Of a stretch of DNA of 64,000 nt, positions 55,186-64,000 are shown piece after piece; the first letter of the stretch is position 1; each line of letters begins with the position of its first letter. The stretch is from Companilactobacillus kimchii DSM 13961 = JCM 10707 (lineage in GTDB: Bacteria > Bacillota > Bacilli > Lactobacillales > Lactobacillaceae). Below the pieces are notes generated by a model. It saw only the letters and a program-made list of their open reading frames with translations, had not been told where the DNA came from and did not search any database. The DNA is taken from assembly GCF_001435445.1 (NCBI RefSeq), contig NZ_AZDH01000027.1, positions 248,001 through 312,000 on the forward strand, written 5' to 3'. The translations under genes and the position numbers were made by a program.

Positions 55186-56559
55186 ATGTCAAAGACTAAA
55201 GTTGTTATTGTTGGTGCATCACATGGTGGTCACCAATCCATTCTGGAATTATTAAAACGTTACGATGATGTTGATATTAAATTGTTCGAAGCAGGAGACT
55301 TTGTATCCTTTATGTCCTGTGGTATGGAACTATACTTGGAGAACAGTGTTACTGACGTTCATGATGTTCGCAATTTTAAACCAGATGATTTTTCAGCTAA
55401 TGAAAATGTCCAAATCTTAAATAATCACGAAGTTACAAAGATCAACGCTGATAAAAAAGTTATCAGTGTTGTTAATACAAAAGATAATAGTACTCAAGAA
55501 TATCCTTATGATAAATTGATTCTAAGCTCTGGAGTAACTCCTAAGTCACTCCCTATTCCTGGAAACGACCTCAAAAATGTCTTTCTAATGCGCGGCTTTG
55601 ATTGGGCTACTCAAATCAAGGCTAAGTTAGAAGACAAAAATGTTAAGAATATCACTGTTGTGGGTGCCGGATACATTGGTATTGAGGCTGCTGAAGCCAG
55701 TGTTAAAGCTGGTAAGAATGTCACATTGCTTGATGTAATCGACCGTCCACTAGGAACTTATCTTGATAAAGAAATGACAGACATCCTTGAAAAACACCTT
55801 GAAGACAAAGGTGTTAAAGTCGTTACAGGTGCTAAGATTCAGGAATATACAGGTAATGATACCGTTACAGGTGTTAAAACCGATCAAACTGAATACCCTA
55901 GTGACTTAGTCATTCAAGCTGCTGGTGTAAAACCTAATACTGATTGGCTTAAAGGTACAATTGATTTAGACGACCGTGGTTGGATCAAGACAAATGAATA
56001 TCTTCAAACTAATCAAAAAGATATCTACGCTATCGGTGATGCCACATTAGCTTATTCAATCCCAGCAAACAATCACGTTCCAATTGCCTTAGCTACAGTG
56101 GCTCGTCGAGAAGCTAGATATGTCGTAAAGCACTTATTCGAAAAGAAACCTGCCCTTCCATTTGGCGGTGTAGTTGGTTCATCAGCTTTGAGTGTCTTTG
56201 ATTATCATTTTGCAGAAAGTGGTCTTAATAGCTTTACTGCCCAACGCTCTAACGTTGAAATCAAGAGTTCCTTCTATCAAGGTAGTCTCAGACCAGCTTA
56301 TGTCCCTGCTGGTAAAGATAACCCTACTGTTTCAGTTCAATTATTCTTCAATCCGACTTCACACGTTCTCTTAGGTGGTGCTGTTCTTTCAACATATGAC
56401 ATCACAGCTCAAGGCAACGTTTTGGCATTAGCCATCCAGCACAAATTAACTGTTGAAGATTTAGCCGATGCTGACTTCTTCTTCCAACCAGGATTTGATA
56501 GACAATGGAGTATCTTAAACGTTGCCGCTCAACATGCATTGGGTGAAAAGGATTTTTAA
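55186..56559 (+). CDS. nox: NADH oxidase (Nox family, probably water-forming)
   Basis: This 457-residue flavoenzyme has FAD motif VVIVGASHGGHQS, the redox Cys in FVSFMSCGMELYLE, the second NADH-binding motif ITVVGAGYIGIEAAEA, and AIGDATLAYS for FAD. It regenerates NAD with oxygen; NADH peroxidase or CoA-disulfide reductase are close relatives. AAGCGGAGG is the ribosome site. Confidence 0.9.
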   Translation: MSKTKVVIVGASHGGHQSILELLKRYDDVDIKLFEAGDFVSFMSCGMELYLENSVTDVHDVRNFKPDDFSANENVQILNNHEVTKINADKKVISVVNTKDNSTQEYPYDKLILSSGVTPKSLPIPGNDLKNVFLMRGFDWATQIKAKLEDKNVKNITVVGAGYIGIEAAEASVKAGKNVTLLDVIDRPLGTYLDKEMTDILEKHLEDKGVKVVTGAKIQEYTGNDTVTGVKTDQTEYPSDLVIQAAGVKPNTDWLKGTIDLDDRGWIKTNEYLQTNQKDIYAIGDATLAYSIPANNHVPIALATVARREARYVVKHLFEKKPALPFGGVVGSSALSVFDYHFAESGLNSFTAQRSNVEIKSSFYQGSLRPAYVPAGKDNPTVSVQLFFNPTSHVLLGGAVLSTYDITAQGNVLALAIQHKLTVEDLADADFFFQPGFDRQWSILNVAAQHALGEKDF

Positions 56560-56571
56560 TATAATTATTGG

Positions 56572-56604
56572 AAAAGTGTTCACGATTTGTGAATACTTTT
56601 TTTG
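56572..56604 (+). terminator. Terminator after nox
   Basis: AAAAGT-TTCAC stem pairing with GTGAA-ACTTTT, followed by Ts. Confidence 0.85.
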
Positions 56605-56657
56605 TTATTTCTCGATTTTTGGAAATTATGCAAAATCAATTGGGTTTTAGGCAAAAC

Positions 56658-56699
56658 AAAAAGAGCTAAACCCTATATTATCAAGAGGTTTAGCTCTTT
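56658..56699 (-). terminator. Terminator after tRNA-Leu
   Basis: AAAGAGCTAAACC and GGTTTAGCTCTTT pair; on the minus strand a T-rich run follows. It suits the end of the tRNA transcript. Confidence 0.8.
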
Positions 56700-56714
56700 A
56701 TGAAAATATCAAAA

Positions 56715-56798
56715 TGCCACTGACAAGAGTCGAACTTGCACCTAGAAACCTAGACAGCGACCTGAACGCTGCGCGTCTGCCAATTCCGCCACAGTGGC
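56715..56798 (-). tRNA. tRNA-Leu (CAG)
   Basis: A full cloverleaf is visible: acceptor GCCACTG, anticodon stem CAGCG/CGCTG around TTCAGGT (anticodon CAG), a long variable arm and T arm GCAAG-TTCGACT-CTTGT. CCA is not encoded. Confidence 0.95.
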
Positions 56799-56864
56799 AA
56801 AATATATATTTAACTTCCGATATATATTACAATTAAAATGATACTACAATTGGAGGTACTTGTA

Positions 56865-57704
56865 ATGGAAAAAATTAATAAGAATGTCTTAAATCACGTG
56901 ATTACTCCAAGAAATCCACAATCATATAAGGGTAATTACGGTAAAATCCTTATTATTGCTGGCTCAACACATTTTGGTGGTGCAGCCATTCTTTGCACTA
57001 GTGCTGCTATTCACAGTGGCGCAGGTTTAGTAACCTTAGCCACTACTCCAGAAAAATTCACCGCCGTCAACGTGCAAATTCCTGAGGCCATGACTATTGA
57101 TTACACGCAAAAAAACGAATTAGCTCAAGCCATTAAAAGTAATGATGTTATTGCCATCGGCCCAGGTCTTGGGACTTCGTCAATTGCTAAAGGTGTAGTT
57201 AAAGCTGCATTGAATCTAACTACTGAAAAACAAACCTTGATCCTCGACGCATCGGCTTTAACAATTATTGCTGAACAGCAACTTCCTTTAGAAACAAAGG
57301 CTAATATCATTATGACGCCACATCAAGGTGAATGGCAACGCCTCTCCCATTTGCCAATTCATGAACAAAATGAAGAAAATAATCATAAGCAATTACAAAA
57401 ATTGAATCCGAACGCCACTTTAATTTTAAAGAAGCACTTATCTGAAATATATTATCAGGATCAAGCTCTTCAAATTCAGGCTGGTAATGCTGGTATGGCT
57501 ACTGGTGGAATGGGTGATACTTTGACTGGTATTATCGCTGGTTTTGTTGGTCAATTCAATTATTCCCTTGAAACCATTTCGGCAGCTCTATTGATACATA
57601 GTTTAATTGCCGATAAAATTTATAAAGAAAATTACGTCGTTCTCCCTTCAAAAATAATTGCCAAATTACCAAAATATATGAAGAAATTTAATCAAGCTAA
57701 ATAA
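56865..57704 (+). CDS. nnrD: ADP-dependent NAD(P)H-hydrate dehydratase
   Basis: This protein of 279 residues repairs hydrated NAD(P)H. It is the YjeF C-terminal domain alone: GNYGKILIIAGSTHFGGAA, TPHQGEW, and GNAGMATGGMGDTLTGIIAG are signatures. The epimerase half is absent, as in many lactobacilli. ATG 56865 follows TTGGAGG. Confidence 0.94.
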   Translation: MEKINKNVLNHVITPRNPQSYKGNYGKILIIAGSTHFGGAAILCTSAAIHSGAGLVTLATTPEKFTAVNVQIPEAMTIDYTQKNELAQAIKSNDVIAIGPGLGTSSIAKGVVKAALNLTTEKQTLILDASALTIIAEQQLPLETKANIIMTPHQGEWQRLSHLPIHEQNEENNHKQLQKLNPNATLILKKHLSEIYYQDQALQIQAGNAGMATGGMGDTLTGIIAGFVGQFNYSLETISAALLIHSLIADKIYKENYVVLPSKIIAKLPKYMKKFNQAK

Positions 57705-57714
57705 TACTGAAAAA

Positions 57715-57752
57715 GCATGCTAATCCAAAGGGACTAACATGCTTTTAATTTT
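57715..57752. terminator. Terminator between nnrD and the flippase gene
   Basis: AAAAGCATG...CATGCTTTT hairpin; it can serve both convergent genes. Confidence 0.85.
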
Positions 57753-59436
57753 ATTTAATATTAAAAATTCTTCTAATACGTTCTACTTTTGAACCTAGTA
57801 TCTTATCAGCCAACGATGTCTTTAAAACTAAGTAACCATAGATTACTCCACCAAGGCCAGCTTCTAGAACTAAAACAACCACACTGATAATTCTATCTGA
57901 ATTACCAACAAAATGGAAAACAACCCAGTTAACAAACATGACTGAAATAAACATGATCAATGAGAATAGAATAATTCCACTAATACGTCGTGAAAGTCTT
58001 CCCGTTTGGAACGGATAGCTCAAATGTAGTTCTCTTAGCATCAACCAAGAAACTACTGCCATACCAATACTTGTCGCAACTAATGGACCAAATTCATGGA
58101 AAATACCAATCATTGGTAATTGTGCTACTACTTTGACAATAAAGCCATAAATGAAGTATTTGATAGCCAATTTATTACGATATAACGCTTGTAAAACAGC
58201 TGAAAGAACTGTGAAAAGTCCTAACAAAATAGATATTACTGATGAAAATTGTAACATCAAAACACCTAAGGCATCATAACGATAAAAAGTTGTCCAAAGT
58301 GGTTGAGCCACGGCATACATCCCTAACGAGGCCGGAATCATAATGAAAAAGAACAATTCCAAAGTATTAGAAATTTGATCTTCAATCTTTGCTTTATCAC
58401 CTTTAGAATATAATCCTGACAAAATAGGAACTGCCGTTACAGCCATTGCTGAAGACAAGGACACAATAATCATAATCAGCTTATTAGCTTGGAAACCAAA
58501 GAGTGAATAGTAATTATCTAACTGTGCTCCAGTAGCATTAACAAACATTCTCATGAATTGATTAAAGGTTGATTGATCAAATAAATTAAAGAATGTGATA
58601 CCTGCATCCAAAATGATGAACGGTACAGCTTGTTCAAAGATCTCACGTGTAAAGTTTCTCTCGTTTAGATTTTCAACAGGCTTGCTGCTTCTAGAAAGTC
58701 GCCTCAGTTTCGGCAATTTCTTTAAAATTGCTAGAACTAAAATGGCAATGGCCACTGCTGCTCCAATAAAAGCAGCAAAGGTTGACTGAACAACCGCATT
58801 GATATAACTACCCTTGTTAACTACCATAATAAGATATGTGGCAACTAACATGTAGATTACTCGGGCAATCTGTTCAATAAATTGCGAAATAGCCGACGGT
58901 GCCATATCTGAATACCCTTGTAAGTATCCTCTCAAAATACTTAATATTGGAATAATTAAGACCGCTACCGCTAATGATTTAATGACGGGGATACTTCTAG
59001 GATCACCATCAGTAAACAACGTTGCTAAAACTGGTGCTCCAAAGAACATTACTGCTCCAAAGATAACACCCATGAACGTCATAATCTTAAGTCCATGTTT
59101 AAATAATTTATTTCCAGTTGAGTATTCATCCAAGGCATTATAATGTGAAATTTGCTTTGAAATAGCACCTGGAATACCAGCCGTTGAGACAATTAAAAAT
59201 AGACTGTAAATATTATATCCTTTAGCAAATAAAGCATTAGCTGCTGGATAATCAGAACCCATCCATGCCATCCATGGAATAATATAAATTGCACCTAAAA
59301 TACGAGAAAAAATACTTCCAGCCGTCATCCAAGCTGAACCCTTCAACATTGTATCTTGTGAAGACGACTCCAGATCCATCACTGGCATTACTTCTTCCTC
59401 ATCATGGCTTTTATTTCCGCCCAAAACTTGCACCAC
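57751..59436 (-). CDS. MATE/MurJ-like polysaccharide flippase
   Basis: This 561-residue protein has about 14 membrane helices and the oligosaccharide-flippase pattern of the SpoVB/YtgP group (SAWMTAGSIFSRILGAIYIIP; FAKGYNIYSLFLIVSTAGIP). In lactobacilli this group includes lipid II flippases. The start may be GTG 59436 or ATG 59391, the latter preceded by GAGGAAGAA. Confidence 0.88.
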   Translation of the reverse strand: MVQVLGGNKSHDEEEVMPVMDLESSSQDTMLKGSAWMTAGSIFSRILGAIYIIPWMAWMGSDYPAANALFAKGYNIYSLFLIVSTAGIPGAISKQISHYNALDEYSTGNKLFKHGLKIMTFMGVIFGAVMFFGAPVLATLFTDGDPRSIPVIKSLAVAVLIIPILSILRGYLQGYSDMAPSAISQFIEQIARVIYMLVATYLIMVVNKGSYINAVVQSTFAAFIGAAVAIAILVLAILKKLPKLRRLSRSSKPVENLNERNFTREIFEQAVPFIILDAGITFFNLFDQSTFNQFMRMFVNATGAQLDNYYSLFGFQANKLIMIIVSLSSAMAVTAVPILSGLYSKGDKAKIEDQISNTLELFFFIMIPASLGMYAVAQPLWTTFYRYDALGVLMLQFSSVISILLGLFTVLSAVLQALYRNKLAIKYFIYGFIVKVVAQLPMIGIFHEFGPLVATSIGMAVVSWLMLRELHLSYPFQTGRLSRRISGIILFSLIMFISVMFVNWVVFHFVGNSDRIISVVVLVLEAGLGGVIYGYLVLKTSLADKILGSKVERIRRIFNIK

Positions 59437-59767
59437 CTTAAAAACTATCCATTTAATTATAGCAAAATTCTTATCCTAAAAATTTTAAATTACGCTTAAT
59501 TTATTAAAAAAGCAAATTAATTTTCCAAACTTCCTGAAAATTTCAGACATTTTTACAAAATACTCGCTATTATATACCACCTAATTAATGATAGAATGTA
59601 ATTCGTTGGGTATTTAGGCAAATTTTATTATTCATTTACACAAAAAAGTAGTTTCACGCAATTATTCATTTAATACAAATATCAACCCTCACCCTTTAAT
59701 GTCCAATTTAGTCTGCTATCCAACCTAAAAGAGGTTCCGGAAATTTTCCGGAACCTCTTTTTGATTA
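59437..59767. other. Intergenic region with a bidirectional terminator
   Basis: An AT-rich gap of 331 bp. A perfect stem AAAAGAGGTTCCGGAAA with its complement (59727-59762) ends the leuS transcript. The remainder should hold the flippase promoter; I see no gene or RNA motif. Confidence 0.75.
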
Positions 59768-62182
59768 CTATTTAACTACAATATTAACAATCTTATTAGG
59801 AATAACGATTACTTTGACAATATTCTTGCCATCAGTAAACTTCTTAACCTTTTCATCAGCAAGTGCTAATTCTTCCAATTTATCTTTAGCCGTGCCGTTA
59901 GCAACTTCTATCTTATCCCTAAGTTTTCCATTAACTTGAACGATGATTTCAACTGTATCTGATACTAATTTACTTTCATCATATGTTGGCCATGCAGCAT
60001 ATGAAATTGATTCAGAATGACCTAACTTATTCCAAATTTCTTCCATCATATGAGGAGCAATCGGAGCTAATAGTTTTACCAATCCTTCAGCATAATCCTT
60101 AGGCATTGTATCAACCTTATGTGCTTCATTAACAAAGACCATCATTTGAGAAATGGCTGTGTTGAAATGCAATGCGTCATAATCTTCTGTAACTTTCTTA
60201 ACTGTTTCATTGTAAACCTTATCTAATTTACCATCATTTTCATCAGTTAAGAAGTCGTCACGCAATGTGCTGTAATCATCGTCATTAATAAAGAGATTCC
60301 AAACACGATCCAAGAACTTGGATGAACCGGAAAGTCCATTTTCAGACCAAGCAATTGAAGCATCCAAAGGACCCATGAACATTTCATAAGTTCTCAATGT
60401 GTCGGCACCATATTGTTCGACAACATCATCTGGATTAACTACGTTACCCTTTGACTTGGACATCTTTTCATGACCTTTACCTAAGATCATTCCTTGGTTA
60501 AATAACTTTTGGAACGGTTCTTTAGTTGGAACAACACCCAAATCATACAATACCTTATGCCAGAATCTTGCATACAATAGATGCAATACAGCATGTTCAG
60601 CACCACCGATATATAGATCAACTGGTAACCATTGCTTCAATAGATCATAGTCAGCTAATGCTTTATCATTATGTGGATCAATGTATCTTAAGTAATACCA
60701 TGATGAACCAGCCCATTGTGGCATTGTATTAGTTTCACGACGACCTTTACGACCGTTTTTATCAACAACATTTACCCAGTCAGTTAGGTTAGCTAGTGGA
60801 CTTTCGCCAGTACCTGATGGTTTAATGTCACTATCTTCTGGCAATTTAAGTGGCAACTCATCTTCAGGAACAAGTGAAGTTGTACCATCTTCCCAATGAA
60901 TAACTGGAATTGGTTCACCCCAGTATCTTTGACGTGAGAAGACCCAATCACGTAAACGATAGTTAACTTTCTTTTCACCGATACCTTTTTCTTCTAAGTA
61001 CTCAACCATACGATTGATGGCATCCTCTTTATTCAAGCCATCTAGAAAATCAGAGTTGATGTGCTTACCATCACCGGTAATTGCTCCATCTTCAAGATTA
61101 CCTTCAATAACTTGTTTCATTGGTAGATTGAACTTCTTTGCAAAAGCAAAATCACGATCATCATGGGCAGGAACAGCCATAACTGCACCTGTTCCATATG
61201 TAACAAGTACATAATCAGAAATCCAAACAGGAATTTTTTCACCATTAACTGGATTAATAGCATATGCACCAGTGAAGACACCAGTCTTTTCATCATTCAA
61301 ATCAGTTCTATCAAGATCAGACTTGTGTGAAACTTCTTCCTTATAAGCATCAACAGCTGCTTTTTGTTCTGGAGTAGTGATTTCATCAACAAGCTCATGT
61401 TCAGGTGCCAAAACCATATATTGAACACCGAAAGCAGTATCTGGTCTAGTAGTAAAGATATTTACTTTCTTATCATGATCTACTAATGGGAAAGTAATTT
61501 GAGCACCAACTGAACGACCGATCCAGTTTCTTTGCATTTCCTTAATACTTTCAGGCCAATCAATGTCATCCAAGTCATCAATCAATCTGTCAGCATAAGC
61601 TGTGATCTTTAGCATCCATTGACGCATTGGTTTTCTAACAACTGGGAAACCACCACGTTCTGTCTTACCATCAATAATTTCCTCATTAGCAACAACAGTT
61701 CCTAAATCTGGTGACCAGTTAACGGGAACTTCTGCTTCATAAGCCAAACCTTTTTTGTACATTTGTTCAAAAATCCATTGTGTCCATTTGTAGAACTTAG
61801 GATCTGTTGTTTGAACTTCACGGTCCCAATCATATGAGAAACCTAGTGAATTAATTTGACGTTTAAAGTTTTGAATATTTTTTTCAGTAAAATCTGCTGG
61901 ATTATGACCAGTATTCAAAGCATATTGTTCAGCTGGTAGTCCAAAAGCATCAAAGCCCATCGGATGCAAAACGTTATAACCTTGAGCACGCTTCATTCTA
62001 GAAATAATATCTGTGGCCGTATATCCTTCAGGATGACCTACATGAAGTCCTTGACCTGATGGATATGGAAACATATCTAAGGCATAAAAGTTCTTCTTAT
62101 TTGGATCAGTTGTAGTCTTGAAAGTTTCGTGTTCCTTCCAATACTTTTGCCATTTCTTTTCAACGGTATTGTGATTGTACAT
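59768..62182 (-). CDS. leuS: Leucyl-tRNA synthetase
   Basis: This enzyme of 804 residues charges tRNA-Leu. HIGH-type motif is [19 protein letters not shown], and [12 protein letters not shown] is the KMSKS loop. Editing ([20 protein letters not shown]) and anticodon-binding domains are in place. ATG 62182 ([11 protein letters not shown]) follows AGGAGGAAAAAT; an upstream frame from 62227 belongs to the leader. Confidence 0.97.
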   Translation of the reverse strand: MYNHNTVEKKWQKYWKEHETFKTTTDPNKKNFYALDMFPYPSGQGLHVGHPEGYTATDIISRMKRAQGYNVLHPMGFDAFGLPAEQYALNTGHNPADFTEKNIQNFKRQINSLGFSYDWDREVQTTDPKFYKWTQWIFEQMYKKGLAYEAEVPVNWSPDLGTVVANEEIIDGKTERGGFPVVRKPMRQWMLKITAYADRLIDDLDDIDWPESIKEMQRNWIGRSVGAQITFPLVDHDKKVNIFTTRPDTAFGVQYMVLAPEHELVDEITTPEQKAAVDAYKEEVSHKSDLDRTDLNDEKTGVFTGAYAINPVNGEKIPVWISDYVLVTYGTGAVMAVPAHDDRDFAFAKKFNLPMKQVIEGNLEDGAITGDGKHINSDFLDGLNKEDAINRMVEYLEEKGIGEKKVNYRLRDWVFSRQRYWGEPIPVIHWEDGTTSLVPEDELPLKLPEDSDIKPSGTGESPLANLTDWVNVVDKNGRKGRRETNTMPQWAGSSWYYLRYIDPHNDKALADYDLLKQWLPVDLYIGGAEHAVLHLLYARFWHKVLYDLGVVPTKEPFQKLFNQGMILGKGHEKMSKSKGNVVNPDDVVEQYGADTLRTYEMFMGPLDASIAWSENGLSGSSKFLDRVWNLFINDDDYSTLRDDFLTDENDGKLDKVYNETVKKVTEDYDALHFNTAISQMMVFVNEAHKVDTMPKDYAEGLVKLLAPIAPHMMEEIWNKLGHSESISYAAWPTYDESKLVSDTVEIIVQVNGKLRDKIEVANGTAKDKLEELALADEKVKKFTDGKNIVKVIVIPNKIVNIVVK

Positions 62183-62197
62183 ATTTTTCCTCCTATA

Positions 62198-62434
62198 CAA
62201 AAAAAGTCCTATGATTATATTAATCATAGGACGAGTTATCGCGTTACCACCTAAGTTCCGTACTCAAATAAGTACGACTCTCAAAATCCTTAACGAGGAT
62301 CAAGCGTAGTCACTTACTTAAGTTCGGTAACTATTATTAGTGGACGAGTTCGAAAATAAAAATCTACGCATTCACATCCCCATGCGCTTTCTGTGAAGAA
62401 TCCTTATAATCTACTACTTCCGTTGCTTTATATC
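62198..62434 (-). promoter_or_regulatory. T-box leader of leuS
   Basis: The minus-strand leader carries the T-box core TAGGTGGTAACGCGA (62253-62239), followed by a terminator stem GTCCTATGATT/AATCATAGGAC with a T run (62233-62198). An AGTAGTAG start and CACAGAAAGC stretch fit stem I. Uncharged tRNA-Leu should bind and favour the antiterminator. I could not fix the specifier codon by eye. Confidence 0.92.
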
Positions 62435-63727
62435 TTATACCAATAATGTTTGTCCGACAACCAATAAATCTGAATTAAGATTATTTAATTTCTTAATATT
62501 ATCGATTGTTGTTCCGGCTTGTGATGCAATAGAGTCGATCGTATCACCACTTTGAACAGTTACTGATTTATTAGTTTGACTATCTGTATCACTATTAGAA
62601 TTATTATCGCTGTAATCATTTTGAACATTGATAGCAGTTGAATCTGAATCCGAATTATCAGATGGAACATACTTCTTTACTCCACTACGTTCATCCTGAA
62701 CAATAACTGGAGCCTGTTTACTACCATAGGCATCACCAACATTGCCAATATCACTATCTTTGTCAGTCGTAGTCTTATTAGCAGTATTAACCATATTGCC
62801 ATTATTGGCCGTATTTGTTGTATTAGTAGTTGTTGTCTGATTATTAGTTGTAGTATCCTGGCTAACAATCAAAGTCTTACCTGGATAAATATAATTATCA
62901 GTCTTAAGATTATTCATATTCATCAAATCTTCAACTGAAATATTAAATTTAGCAGCAATTGTTTGTAAGGTATCATTTTGAGCGACTGTATAAGTCTTAG
63001 CACTAGTATCATCAAATTGGGTCAAGTTATACTTTTCAATCATACTATTTAGCTTAGATGCATAAGTTGTATCGGTAGCATAACGGCCAGTTAAAAATTT
63101 AGTAGCATCTTTATAGGAATTAGTGTTACTCTTCCAAGCGCCGGCATACAATTGCGAATTGCCAGTTGTTCCACCTCTTAAAAGTGACACATAATCTTCA
63201 AGTGATTCCTTATACGATGGATATTTTCTGAAGTTAGAATTGATTGAATAAAGACTACCAGTTCCATCATCTTCCTGTGTACCCATATTAACTGATGCAC
63301 CGTTATATTCACCCTTGATACCAAATAGATTATAGTTAGGAGCACTAGCTAAACCACTAGTTCCCCAACCACTTTCAATCATGGCTTGAGCAATCATAAC
63401 TGATGCATAAAGGTCGTTGTTTGAGGCAAGCTTTCGAGCAGAATTACCAATATAATCAATAAATTGTTGATCTCCTACTCCCTTAGAGCTAACTGGAGTA
63501 GTTGTAACAGTTGAATTTTGAGACAATAAATTATTCACAGACAAAGCTTCAGCTTTAACAGACGTTGGAGCAGACACATCGGCAATTTCAGCTACCGCAG
63601 CACCAACAAACATACTAGAACCTAATATGGTCATGTTCTTACGCAAGTTTGCATTCTTGCTTCTTTTATTATTTAATCTAGTCAATCGACTATCTTCAAT
63701 TTTTCTTTCACGACGTGTAATAACCAT
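62435..63727 (-). CDS. Glucosaminidase with two LysM domains
   Basis: This 430-residue secreted hydrolase trims peptidoglycan. An atypically long signal region (to about residue 60) is followed by a GH73-like domain with MIESGWGTSGLA (catalytic Glu) and NYNLFGIKGEYNG. Two LysM domains follow (TYTVAQNDTLQTIAAKFNIS; SVTVQSGDTIDSIASQ), split by a Thr/Asn/Ser-rich linker. The fold is close to that of N-acetylmuramidases of enterococci. Confidence 0.9.
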   Translation of the reverse strand: MVITRRERKIEDSRLTRLNNKRSKNANLRKNMTILGSSMFVGAAVAEIADVSAPTSVKAEALSVNNLLSQNSTVTTTPVSSKGVGDQQFIDYIGNSARKLASNNDLYASVMIAQAMIESGWGTSGLASAPNYNLFGIKGEYNGASVNMGTQEDDGTGSLYSINSNFRKYPSYKESLEDYVSLLRGGTTGNSQLYAGAWKSNTNSYKDATKFLTGRYATDTTYASKLNSMIEKYNLTQFDDTSAKTYTVAQNDTLQTIAAKFNISVEDLMNMNNLKTDNYIYPGKTLIVSQDTTTNNQTTTTNTTNTANNGNMVNTANKTTTDKDSDIGNVGDAYGSKQAPVIVQDERSGVKKYVPSDNSDSDSTAINVQNDYSDNNSNSDTDSQTNKSVTVQSGDTIDSIASQAGTTIDNIKKLNNLNSDLLVVGQTLLV

Positions 63728-63809
63728 AAGTATTTTGCTCTCCTCAAAATCTTTATACTTTATATTATATTTCTTAACAAAATCTTAAACAATAGAGAGA
63801 CTCAAAATT

Positions 63810-64000
63810 ATGAAAATATCTAAAAAAATATTCCTTTTATTAATCATTTTAGTAATATTTTTTACCTTCTGGAGTATAAATGTAGCTCTAAAAAGTACAA
63901 TTATTACTAAATTCGATACCAATCTCATACAACAAATCTACCATCATAACCAATTCTCACTGAACATATTTAGACCTATTACCAATCTTGGTGACACTTT
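63810..64000 (+). CDS. Membrane protein, probable PAP2-family phosphatase (partial)
   Basis: ATG 63810 opens MKISKKIFLLLIILVIFFTF and reads to the window edge. After one helix come FDTNLIQQIYHHNQ and PITNLGDT, matching the start of PAP2-type lipid phosphatases. The catalytic motifs lie beyond the window. Confidence 0.65.
   Translation, partial: MKISKKIFLLLIILVIFFTFWSINVALKSTIITKFDTNLIQQIYHHNQFSLNIFRPITNLGDT

Noticed and set aside
1-64000. CRISPR arrays, insertion sequences and rRNA
   Set aside because: I saw no regularly spaced repeats, no transposase frames with flanking inverted repeats and no rRNA motifs.

Overview
The window is low-GC Firmicute DNA from a lactic acid bacterium of the family Lactobacillaceae. 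Companilactobacillus is my best guess, from overall gene content and AT-rich codon use; no rRNA or marker settles the genus. It joins a prophage (about 1-30,677) to chromosomal DNA (about 30,678-64,000).

Prophage. A cos-type, HK97-fold siphovirus prophage runs leftward. Its integrase lies beside a tRNA-Gly gene at 30,678-30,748, which is the likely attachment site. Reading from the tRNA leftward: integrase, a membrane-anchored lysogeny protein, an ImmA-type metallopeptidase and a CI-type repressor on the + strand; a divergent operator region; then on the - strand Cro, antirepressor, many small early genes, Gp157, a RecA-like ATPase, a DEAD/DEAH helicase, a DUF669 protein, a primase-helicase, a probable replication origin, a VRR-NUC nuclease, small genes (two with in-frame stops), an ArpU-type late regulator, a tRNA-bearing noncoding stretch, an HNH nuclease, a probable cos region, terminases, portal, protease, capsid, connectors, major tail protein, a frameshifted tail chaperone and the tape measure gene. 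Tail tip, fibres and lysis genes lie beyond position 1. The most striking element is a 332-nt group I intron without an ORF that splits the tape measure gene (3,981-4,312). Removing it restores one 1,773-codon reading frame.

Polysaccharide locus. On the - strand, 40,580-32,228 is an exopolysaccharide operon with the gene order of the Listeria pss locus: GH8-like lipoprotein, multi-pass membrane protein, secreted DUF2334-like protein, BcsA-like GT2, BcsB-like protein and a degenerate GGDEF protein. The last has lost the catalytic motif but keeps an RxxD inhibitory-site motif, so it is a likely c-di-GMP receptor.

Remaining chromosome. A small + strand gene, a MerR regulator, glnA and guaC are followed by two envelope glycosyltransferases (GT2 and GT39) that diverge from an OmpR/EnvZ-type two-component system with a direct-repeat operator between them. 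Then come a large secreted protein, an ASCH protein, mscL, a NADH oxidase, tRNA-Leu, nnrD, a MATE/MurJ-like flippase, leuS under a T-box, a LysM glucosaminidase and the start of a probable PAP2 phosphatase. Most of these units end in clear Rho-independent terminators.
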